DNA of 64,000 bases from JAVKFY01 sp040223615 (GTDB lineage Bacteria > Pseudomonadota > Alphaproteobacteria > GCA-2731375). The DNA lies in NCBI GenBank assembly GCA_040223615.1, contig JAVKFY010000052.1, positions 1-64,000 of the forward strand. The letters are read 5' to 3'. The notes under the pieces were generated by a model, which worked only from the letters and a program-made list of their open reading frames with translations, ran no database searches and was not told the origin of the DNA. This document shows positions 25,299 to 32,472 of this stretch, piece by piece (the stretch's first letter is position 1; every line of letters starts with the position of its first letter). A program made the translations under genes and the position numbers.

Positions 25299-25901
25299 AT
25301 GCTCGACGCGACTTTGCGCAAGGTGATCGACCCGCCGCTGAACGTCGCCGGCGTGCGGCTGGCGCGGCTCGGCCTGTCGGCCAACGCGTTGACGCTGACC
25401 GGGTTCGGCATCGGCCTGGCGGCGATCCCGGCGCTGGCGACGGAGAACTACGCGGCGGCGCTGGCGCTGATCCTGGCCAACCGGCTGATGGACGGGCTCG
25501 ACGGCGCGGTGGCGCGTGCCGCTGGCGGCACCGACTTCGGCGGCTTCCTGGATATCGTCTGCGATTTTATTTTCTATTCAGGCGTGGTGTTCGGCTGCGC
25601 CCTGGCGCGGCCGGAGAACGCGCTGGCCGCCGCCTTCCTGATCTTCTCGTTCACCGGGACGGGCGCGTCGTTCCTGGCCTTCGCCGCGATTGCCGCGCGC
25701 AAGGGCATCACCACCGAGGTACGCGGCGCCAAGGCGATCTACTATCTCGGCGGCCTGACGGAAGGCACCGAGACCATCCTCGTGCTGTGCCTGTTCTGTG
25801 TCTGGCCGGACGGCTTCGCGCCGGTCGCCTGGGTGTTCGGCGCCTTGTGCTGGCTGACCACCGCCAGCCGCTTTCACAGCGCCTGGCGCAGCTTCGGGTA
25901 A
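25299..25901 (+). CDS. CDP-alcohol phosphatidyltransferase family protein
   Basis: A 200-residue membrane enzyme. The signature DGx2ARx8Gx3Dx3D is complete in DGAVARAAGGTDFGGFLDIV followed by CD. About six hydrophobic segments are present. Such enzymes transfer a phosphatidyl group from CDP-diacylglycerol to an alcohol acceptor; the acceptor here is undetermined, and relatives annotated only as CDP-alcohol transferases are common. ATG 25299 has GGAGG unusually close (1 base away), so the true start may be another nearby codon. It converges on the small double-glycine peptide gene. Confidence 0.87.
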   Translation: MLDATLRKVIDPPLNVAGVRLARLGLSANALTLTGFGIGLAAIPALATENYAAALALILANRLMDGLDGAVARAAGGTDFGGFLDIVCDFIFYSGVVFGCALARPENALAAAFLIFSFTGTGASFLAFAAIAARKGITTEVRGAKAIYYLGGLTEGTETILVLCLFCVWPDGFAPVAWVFGALCWLTTASRFHSAWRSFG

Positions 25902-25912
25902 AGCCGCGTCGG

Positions 25913-26086
25913 TCAGATCTTGAAGGTCTTGGTCGTCAGGACGACCGTGTCTGGGCTCGTGGACGTCGACCGCGGCGCCTCGCGCACCTTTTGCACCGCC
26001 GGCAGCAGCAGGGCGATGCCGCCCTTGGCCTCGTCCAGCTCGGTCTCGGTCAGCTCGACGGTCTCGGTCTTCTTCGACTTGGACAT
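25913..26086 (-). CDS. 57-residue double-glycine leader-like peptide
   Basis: The start is ATG 26086 with GGGGGAC 4 bases upstream. The sequence runs MSKSKKTETVELTETELDEA then KGG, a leader-like acidic helix ending in Gly-Gly like the bacteriocin and RiPP peptides cut by C39 peptidases. The remainder is IALLLPAVQKVREAPRS plus a Thr/Ser-rich tail (TSTSPDTVVLTTKTFKI). The segment IALLLPAVQKVREA strongly resembles the N-terminal helix of DUF1559 pseudopilins, though nothing else of a pilin is present. No transporter or modification gene is adjacent. Function unknown; I am confident it is a gene but not what it does. Confidence 0.7.
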   Translation of the reverse strand: MSKSKKTETVELTETELDEAKGGIALLLPAVQKVREAPRSTSTSPDTVVLTTKTFKI

Positions 26087-26170
26087 GATCGTCCCCCTGT
26101 CTGGTCGTTGCGTTAACCATGATCTGGCACCGCGCGCCGTGTCGGCCAGTGACAATTGTCACCCGCGGGA

Positions 26171-27733
26171 TCAGTAGTCGGTCTCGTCCTCGGCGGTCGA
26201 CGTGAAGCTGGCCGGATTGTCGGCGTCGCGCGCCATCGACGCGATCGACACCTCATAGCCCCACAGCCGGCGCACCTGGTCCAGCACCTTGTCGCGCGCC
26301 TTCGGGTCCAGCGGCACGCCGTTGCGGGTCGAGTGACGCAGGCGCAGGTGGCGATTGCCGCGCAGATCGACGTCCATCACCTCGATGTCCGGCTCCGTCA
26401 GCGCGATGTCGTAGCTCTGTGCCAGCTGCCGGCGCACCCGCTTGTAGCCGCGCTCGTCATGGATGCCGGTGACGGTGTAGTGCGGGTCTTCCTCGTCGTC
26501 GGCGACGGCGAACAACCGGAACTCGCGCATCAGCTTCGGCGACAGGTACTGCTGGATGAACGATTCGTCCCGGTAATTGGCCCACGCGTCGCGCAGCACC
26601 GCGCGCCAGTCGTCGCAGCCGGCGATGTCGGGAAACCAGGCCGTGTCTTCCTCGGTCGGCGCCTCGCAGATGCGGCGGATGTCCTGCATCATCGCGTAGC
26701 CCAGCGCGTAGGGGTTGAAGCCGGAGAAGCGCTTGTCGTCGTAGGACGGCTGGGTGATCACGTTGGCATGGCTGGACAGGATCTCCAGCATCGGCCCCTC
26801 GCCGATCAGCCCCTGATCGAACAGCTTGTTGGTGATGTAGTAATGCACGAAGGTGGCGCAGCCCTCGTTCATCACCTTGGTCTGCTTCTGCGGCAGGAAA
26901 TACTGCGCCACGTTGCGCACGATGCGCAGCACCTCGCGCTGCCAGGTTTCCAGCACCGGGGAGTGCTTCTCCAGGAAGTAGAGCAGGTTTTCCTGCGGCA
27001 GCTTGAGCTGCAGCTTGCGCTTGGCCAGCGCCTCCTCGTCGGCATCCAGCTCGGTGTCGTCGTCCCGTCGCGGCAGGGTGCGCCAGATATCGGAGAAGGT
27101 GCGCTCCTCGTAGTCCTCGCGCGCGCGCTGCTTGCGCTTCAGCTTCTCCTCGTTCAGCTTCGGCGGCCGGCGATAGCGGAACACGCCCTGGTCCATCAGC
27201 GCATGCGCCGCGTCCAGTGTCGCCTCCACCGCGGCCAGCCCATGGCGCTCCTCGCACCAGGCGATGTAGTCGCGCGCGAACTCCAGGTAGTCGAGAATGC
27301 CCTCCGCGTCGGTCCACTGCCGGAACAGGTAGTTGTTCTTGAAGAAGTGGTTGTGGCCGAAGGCGGCGTGCGCCATCACCAGCGTCTGCATCGCCATGGT
27401 GTTCTCTTCCATGTTGTAGGAGATGCAGGGGTTGGAGTTGATGACGATCTCGTAGGCGAGGCCCGTGTAGCCCTTGCGGTACATCTGCTCGTCGCGCACG
27501 AAGTGCTTGCCGAACGACCAGTGCTTGTACATCAGCGGCATGCCGATGGAACTGTAGGCGTCGAGCATCTGCTCCGACGAGATCACTTCGATCTGGTTCG
27601 GATAGACATCGAGGCCGAGGTCCTCCAGCGCGATGCGCTCGATCGCCTCGTAGGTCCGCCGCATGGTGTCGAAGCTCCACTCGGAGCCGTCATACAGCAG
27701 GCGCGGCAAGGTCGGCAGGTCAGCGTCTGGCAT
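26171..27733 (-). CDS. SpoVR family protein
   Basis: A 520-residue cytoplasmic protein, the third gene of the prkA-yeaH-spoVR unit (YcgB in E. coli). Family blocks include IEVISSEQMLDAYSSIGMP, MYKHWSFGKHF, YEIVINSNPCISYNMEENT and NEGCATFVHYY. The biochemical role is unknown; the trio is linked to stationary-phase and nutrient-stress survival. ATG 27733 (MPDADLPTLP) is chosen over TTG 27745. The start overlaps the yeaH stop by 14 bases. Confidence 0.95.
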   Translation of the reverse strand: MPDADLPTLPRLLYDGSEWSFDTMRRTYEAIERIALEDLGLDVYPNQIEVISSEQMLDAYSSIGMPLMYKHWSFGKHFVRDEQMYRKGYTGLAYEIVINSNPCISYNMEENTMAMQTLVMAHAAFGHNHFFKNNYLFRQWTDAEGILDYLEFARDYIAWCEERHGLAAVEATLDAAHALMDQGVFRYRRPPKLNEEKLKRKQRAREDYEERTFSDIWRTLPRRDDDTELDADEEALAKRKLQLKLPQENLLYFLEKHSPVLETWQREVLRIVRNVAQYFLPQKQTKVMNEGCATFVHYYITNKLFDQGLIGEGPMLEILSSHANVITQPSYDDKRFSGFNPYALGYAMMQDIRRICEAPTEEDTAWFPDIAGCDDWRAVLRDAWANYRDESFIQQYLSPKLMREFRLFAVADDEEDPHYTVTGIHDERGYKRVRRQLAQSYDIALTEPDIEVMDVDLRGNRHLRLRHSTRNGVPLDPKARDKVLDQVRRLWGYEVSIASMARDADNPASFTSTAEDETDY

Positions 27734-29024
27734 CGGACTTCGCAAACAGTTCGCGGAACACAGGGTAGATATCGGCCGGCCGGGCGATCCGCTTCATCGC
27801 GAAGTTCGACCAGTTCTCGGCCACCGAGCGATAGGCACGCCACAACGCCGCGCCGTATTCGGGATTACCGAAGATCTCGGTCTCGCGCTCGTCCAGGATC
27901 TCGACATAGGCGTAGTACTGGCACACCGGCATGATCACGTCGTTCAGCAGCGTCATGCAGCGCGCGTCGTCGCCGGAATGGTTCTCGCCGTCCGACGCCT
28001 GCGCCGCGTAGATGTTCCACTCGCGGGTCGGATAGCGCTCCGCGACGATGCGGCGCATCTCGTCCAGCGCGGTGGAGACCACGGTGCCGCCGGTCTCGCG
28101 GCTGTAGAAGAAGGTCTCCTCGTCGACCTCCTTGGCCTCGTGCGTGTGGCGCACGAACACCACCTCGGTCTTGTCGTAGCGCCGCGACAGGAACAGGTGC
28201 AGCAGCACGAAGAACCGCTTCGCCAGGTCCTTCTCGCGCATGCCCATCGAGCCGGAGACGTCCATCAGGCAGAACATCACCGCCTTGGAGTTCGGCTGCG
28301 GCTGGTTCTCGAAGTTGCGGAACCGCAGGTCGACGGGATCGATGAAGCCGACCACCTTGCGCCGACGCTCCAGCACTTCGAGCTCGGCCAGCAGGTCGGC
28401 GCGCTTCGGGTCGTCCTCGGCCAGCGCCTCGATCTCGGCCTGCTTGGCCTCGACCTCGGCCAGCTTCGGGCGCCGCAGCGCCAGCCGGCGGCCGAAGCTG
28501 TTCTTCATCGTGCGCAGCAGGTCCAGGTTGGTCGGCGTCCCGGTGACCGCGAAGCCGGAACGCCGCGGCTTCACGTTGGTGACCTCCTTCAAGGTGGTCT
28601 TCACCATGTCGGGCAGTTCCAGGTCCTCGAAGAACAGGTCCAGGAACTCCTCGCGGGTCAGCACGAACTGGAACTCGTCCTCGCCGTCGCCCGCGTCGCT
28701 GCCCTTCTTGCCACCGCCCTCGCCGCCGCCGGCCGGCGGCTTCTCGATCTGGTCGCCGGCCTGGTACTCGCGGTTGCCGGGGTAGACGCGCTCGTGCGCG
28801 CCGCCGCGCGGGTCGTGGCGCATACGCGGCTCGTCGATGCCGCCGGTCGGGATGGTGACGGTCTCGCCACCGCCGATGTCGGTGACCGAGCGGTCCCGGA
28901 TCGACTTGTCGACCACCTGCTTGATGTGCGCGCGAGCGCGCTTCATGAAGCGCTGGCGGTTGCCGAGGCTCTTGTCCTTCGGATTCTGACGCCGGTCCAC
29001 GAAGTAGGGAACGATAAGCGACAT
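27720..29024 (-). CDS. yeaH: YeaH/YhbH family protein (DUF444)
   Basis: A 434-residue protein with a von Willebrand A-like domain. The MIDAS motif DVSGSM is at 255-260. The N-terminus shows the family opening (VDRRQNPKDKSLGNRQRFM) and a Gly/Lys-rich linker at about 98-115. It sits between prkA and spoVR; the partner PrkA kinase and YeaH are thought to act in the same stress pathway. In Bacillus relatives the VWA protein contributes to spore cortex formation, but nothing here suggests sporulation. Confidence 0.95.
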   Translation of the reverse strand: MSLIVPYFVDRRQNPKDKSLGNRQRFMKRARAHIKQVVDKSIRDRSVTDIGGGETVTIPTGGIDEPRMRHDPRGGAHERVYPGNREYQAGDQIEKPPAGGGEGGGKKGSDAGDGEDEFQFVLTREEFLDLFFEDLELPDMVKTTLKEVTNVKPRRSGFAVTGTPTNLDLLRTMKNSFGRRLALRRPKLAEVEAKQAEIEALAEDDPKRADLLAELEVLERRRKVVGFIDPVDLRFRNFENQPQPNSKAVMFCLMDVSGSMGMREKDLAKRFFVLLHLFLSRRYDKTEVVFVRHTHEAKEVDEETFFYSRETGGTVVSTALDEMRRIVAERYPTREWNIYAAQASDGENHSGDDARCMTLLNDVIMPVCQYYAYVEILDERETEIFGNPEYGAALWRAYRSVAENWSNFAMKRIARPADIYPVFRELFAKSDARR

Positions 29025-29040
29025 GTGCTGTGCCCTCGCC

Positions 29041-30975
29041 CTACCCCGCCTTGTTGACGCGCATGTACCACTCGACCAGCCGGCGCACCTGACGCTCGGT
29101 ATAGCCGCGGTCCTGCATCCGGGCGACGAACTCGGTGTGCTTCTCCGCCGTGTTGCTGTCCTTCTTGGAGCCGAAGCTGATCACCGGCAGCAGGTCCTCG
29201 ACCTGGCTGAACATGCGCTTCTCGATCACGTCGCGCAGCTTCTCGTAGGACGTCCACGACGGGTTCTTGCCGTTGTTGCGGGCCCGCGCGCGCAGCGCGA
29301 ACTTCACCACCTCGTTGCGGAAGTCCTTCGGGTTGGCGATGCCGGCCGGCTTCTCGATCTTCGACAGCTCGGTGTCGAGGATCTCGCGGTTGAACAGCTG
29401 GCCGGTGTCCGGGTCCTTGAAGTCCTGCTCCTCGATCCAGGCATCGGCGTAGGCGATGTAGCGGTCGAACAGGTTCTGGCCGTACTCGGTATAGCTCTCC
29501 AAATAGGCTTTCTGGATCTCGTTGCCGATGAATTCGGCATAGCGCGGCGCCAGCTCCGACTTGATGAAGTCGAGGTAGGTGCGCTCGATCTCGTCGCCAT
29601 ACTGCTCGCGCCGGATCGACTGCTCCAGGATGTACATCAGGTGGACGGGATCGGCCGCGACCTCGTGCGTGTCGTAGTTGAAGGTCGCCGACAGCACCTT
29701 GAAGGCGAAACGGGTGGAGACGCCCTCCATGCCCTCGTCGACGCCGGCCGCGTCCTTGTATTCTTGCGTCGACTTCGCCTTCGGGTCGGTGTCCTTCAGA
29801 TTCTCGCCGTCGTAGATCCGCATCTTTGAGTACAGGTTGGAATTCTCGTGCGGGGTCAACCGGCTCAGCACGCAGAAGCGCGCCAGCATGGTCAGCGTCT
29901 CCGGTGCGCACGGCGTCTCGTCCAGCTCCGACTCGCGCAGGAGCTTTTCGTAGATCATCGACTCTTCGGTGGCGCGCAGGCAGTAGGGCACCTTGATCAC
30001 GCAGAGCCGGTCCAGGAACGCCTCGTTGTTCTTGTTGCCCTTGAACTGCTGCCACTCGGCCTCGTTGGAGTGCGCCAGCACGATGCCTTGGAACGGGAAG
30101 GCGCCGAACGCCTCGGTGCCGAGATAATTGCCCTCCTGCGTCGCGGTCAGCAGCGGGTGCAGCACCTTGATCGGCGCCTTGAACATCTCGACGAATTCCA
30201 GCAGGCCCTGGGTAGTGTGGTTCAGGCCGCCGGAATAGGCATAGGCGTCGGGATCGTTCTGCGAGAAATGCTCCAGCTTGCGGATGTCGACGCGGCCGAC
30301 CAGGGCGGAGATATCCTGGTTGTTCTCGTCGCCCGGCTCGGTCTTGGCGATGCCGACCTGGCGCAGCTTCGACGGGGTCAGCTTGACCACCTTGAAGCGC
30401 GAGATGTCGCCGTCGAACTCGTCCAGGCGCTTCACCGCCCACGGCGAGATCATGCCGGTCAGGCGCCGGCGCACGATGCCGTACTTGTCTTCCAGCAGGT
30501 CGCCCATGCGCTCCGGGTCGAACAGGCCGAGCGGGGATTCGAAGATCGGGCTGATCTGGTCGCCGGCCTTCAGCACGTAGATCGGCCGGTCTTCCATCAG
30601 CCGCTTCAACCGCTCCGCCAGTGACGACTTGCCGCCGCCGACCGGGCCCAGCAGGTAGAGGATCTGCTTGCGCTCCTCCAGACCCTGCGCCGCGTACTGG
30701 AAGTAGCCGACGATGCGCTCGATGGTGTCTTCCATGCCGAAGAAGTCACGGAAGGCCGGATAGCGCTTGATCGTGCGGTTCAGGAAGATGCGCCCCAGCC
30801 GGCTGTCGGTGGAGGTGTCGATCACCTCCGGCTCACCGATCGCGGCGATCATGCGCTCCGGCGCGCTGGCATACAGGTCTGGGTTGTCGCGACACTGCAG
30901 GACGTAGTCTTGCAGCGACATCTCCTCTTCCGCGTTCCGGCGATACTCAGTCGAGAACTCTTCGAAGATGTCCAT
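29041..30975 (-). CDS. prkA: PrkA-type serine protein kinase / AAA+ protein (YeaG)
   Basis: A 644-residue protein, first in the operon. The N-terminal AAA+ domain carries Walker A GPVGGGKS at 110-117. The PrkA C-terminal kinase-like domain follows, with TYLDFIKSELAPRYAEFIGN-type blocks. E. coli YeaG is a kinase involved in nutrient-stress adaptation; homologues have also been reported to have protease activity. AAAGGAG lies about 7 bases before ATG 30975. A consensus sigma-54 element is present about 90 bases upstream. Confidence 0.96.
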   Translation of the reverse strand: MDIFEEFSTEYRRNAEEEMSLQDYVLQCRDNPDLYASAPERMIAAIGEPEVIDTSTDSRLGRIFLNRTIKRYPAFRDFFGMEDTIERIVGYFQYAAQGLEERKQILYLLGPVGGGKSSLAERLKRLMEDRPIYVLKAGDQISPIFESPLGLFDPERMGDLLEDKYGIVRRRLTGMISPWAVKRLDEFDGDISRFKVVKLTPSKLRQVGIAKTEPGDENNQDISALVGRVDIRKLEHFSQNDPDAYAYSGGLNHTTQGLLEFVEMFKAPIKVLHPLLTATQEGNYLGTEAFGAFPFQGIVLAHSNEAEWQQFKGNKNNEAFLDRLCVIKVPYCLRATEESMIYEKLLRESELDETPCAPETLTMLARFCVLSRLTPHENSNLYSKMRIYDGENLKDTDPKAKSTQEYKDAAGVDEGMEGVSTRFAFKVLSATFNYDTHEVAADPVHLMYILEQSIRREQYGDEIERTYLDFIKSELAPRYAEFIGNEIQKAYLESYTEYGQNLFDRYIAYADAWIEEQDFKDPDTGQLFNREILDTELSKIEKPAGIANPKDFRNEVVKFALRARARNNGKNPSWTSYEKLRDVIEKRMFSQVEDLLPVISFGSKKDSNTAEKHTEFVARMQDRGYTERQVRRLVEWYMRVNKAG

Positions 30976-31066
30976 TCACGTGCTCCTTTCGAGCGACGCG
31001 CACCGCGGACATGCCCTGTCAGGGGCCAGACCAGCCGGCCAATCCGTCGCCCTAAGGTTCGACACG

Positions 31067-31082
31067 TGCAATCGGGGGGCCA
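31067..31082 (-). promoter_or_regulatory. Candidate sigma-54 (-24/-12) promoter of prkA operon
   Basis: Reading on the minus strand, TGGCCCCCCGATTGCA fits TGGCACG-N4-TTGCW, with the GG and GC dinucleotides at the required spacing. Transcription would start near 31055, giving an 80-base leader before prkA. The E. coli homologue yeaGH is known to be RpoN/NtrC-dependent, which agrees. Confidence 0.6.
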
Positions 31083-31511
31083 GACGGACGAGGCTTCGCA
31101 GAAGGGCCGGCTGTCGTCTGACGAGGGCCCGAACGCGGTGCTGACGTCCAAGTCAACTATGCACCCGATGCAAGCAAAACACGGTTATGGTTAACGAAGT
31201 CTTTTCAGAGCTCGTCAGCCGACAACTTGTGTTCTACTTTGCTTCAACTCCTCAAATCGGTCGCGATTCAAGTATAAGCAAATCAAAACAATGTGTTGAG
31301 AACATGACATCTATTACGAATCAGCATCTAAGTTTACATAGTACCCGATTTTCCGGGGGCAAGCTTGTAATCGCTTTAACGGGGCGACGGCTTCGTCTCC
31401 GTCGCCGCCGCCGCATGGCCGAACCGGGTCAGGCGCCGGCCGTCCCGGAAAGGAACAGCCGGCGCCATGGCCGGTGCGATACGCGTATTGTCTGTGCTGT
31501 ATCGGCGCTGC
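31083..31511. other. Gene-free, partly AT-rich intergenic region
   Basis: Between prkA and the outer-membrane-like gene there is no convincing gene. Bases from about 31140 to 31380 are markedly more AT-rich than anything else in the window and contain runs such as CAAATCAAAACAATG. A perfect 8-bp stem (GGCGACGG at 31383-31390, CCGTCGCC at 31399-31406) follows. It plausibly holds activator sites for prkA or a small RNA; no specific signal is certain. Confidence 0.5.
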
Positions 31512-32402
31512 CTAGAAATGCAGCACAAGATCGGCGTAGAGGCGCCAGTCAAGCAGATCCTGGCGCTCGGTCAACGGCCGCTCGTAGGCGAAGCCGGCGA
31601 TGATGTGATCGTTGACGATGTAGCGGAAGCCGGCCGCCGCGGTGACCACGGTGCCGCCGCCGGTGGAGCCGAAATTGACGATGTCGGTGCCCTCGAAGTC
31701 CAGCGGTGTGCGCTTGGCCTCGTCGATCACCGTGAAACTGTTGACCTCGACCAGCGGGTAGAATCGTTCGGTGAAGGCATAGTCGACATGCGCCGAGGCG
31801 TGCAGCATCGAGGTGTCCTCGTCGCCGTCGACCGCCAGGTTGACGCCGACATTGCCCTGCAGGCCCCACTTGCCATAGGTTCGCGTGCCCGAGACGAACA
31901 GGTCGACCAGCCCCTTGCCATCGCCCTGCAGCTCGATCCCGGCGATGTCGATGTTGCCGACCGGCGGTTCGTACTCGATGCCGATAGTGATCAAGCCGTC
32001 GATCTCCGGGTTCGAGTAGACCGCGTATTTCAGGCCCAGCGACAGGTTGGCGAAACCCTCGTCGTCGGGCAGCACGGCGTTGAAGTCGAGGTCGGCATAG
32101 CCGTCCTTTGACGCGATGAAACCCAGCCGCTCGGTCAGCGCGACCCGGATCTCCGCCGCGATGATGTCGATGTGGCCGCCGCCGGTCAGGAACCCCTTGG
32201 GGATCTCCTGCGACAGCCAGATCGGCCGCAGCTCGGTGGTGATGAACGGCGTCTCGTTGAACAGCGGGTTGGAGACCGGCGGCACGTAGCGGGTATGCCC
32301 GCCGCGCCCGAGCGAGCCGTCGAGCTTCAGTCCGAGAACGTCCTGCGCCTGCGCCGGCAACGCCAGTGCCAACGCCGCCGCAGCTAGCCAAAGACTACGC
32401 AT
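31512..32402 (-). CDS. Exported protein, probable outer-membrane beta-barrel
   Basis: A 296-residue protein. Signal peptide MRSLWLAAAALALALPAQAQ (cleavage after AQA), then alternating hydrophobic/polar strands and a C-terminus ending in the aromatic YADLVLHF, typical of outer-membrane barrels. Strands such as FANLSLGLKYAVYSNP and LITIGIEYEPP support this. GAGGAGG sits about 7 bases before ATG 32402. I do not recognise a specific porin or channel family; the function could be transport or structural. It lies downstream of hrpB on the same strand, 70 bases away. Confidence 0.75.
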   Translation of the reverse strand: MRSLWLAAAALALALPAQAQDVLGLKLDGSLGRGGHTRYVPPVSNPLFNETPFITTELRPIWLSQEIPKGFLTGGGHIDIIAAEIRVALTERLGFIASKDGYADLDFNAVLPDDEGFANLSLGLKYAVYSNPEIDGLITIGIEYEPPVGNIDIAGIELQGDGKGLVDLFVSGTRTYGKWGLQGNVGVNLAVDGDEDTSMLHASAHVDYAFTERFYPLVEVNSFTVIDEAKRTPLDFEGTDIVNFGSTGGGTVVTAAAGFRYIVNDHIIAGFAYERPLTERQDLLDWRLYADLVLHF

Positions 32403-32472
32403 GCCCGCCCCTCCTCGCCAGGATTCGAAGCCCGAGGCTAGGCGGTGGCGGGCGCTCGCCGATTGATCGGGA

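Noticed and set aside
31383..31406. Perfect 8-bp hairpin as a rho-independent terminator
   Set aside because: No run of T follows on either strand and no gene ends just before it.
31187..31603. 138-codon plus-strand frame in the AT-rich island
   Set aside because: Its second half is antisense of the outer-membrane-like gene and the first half has no domain-like sequence or ribosome binding site.
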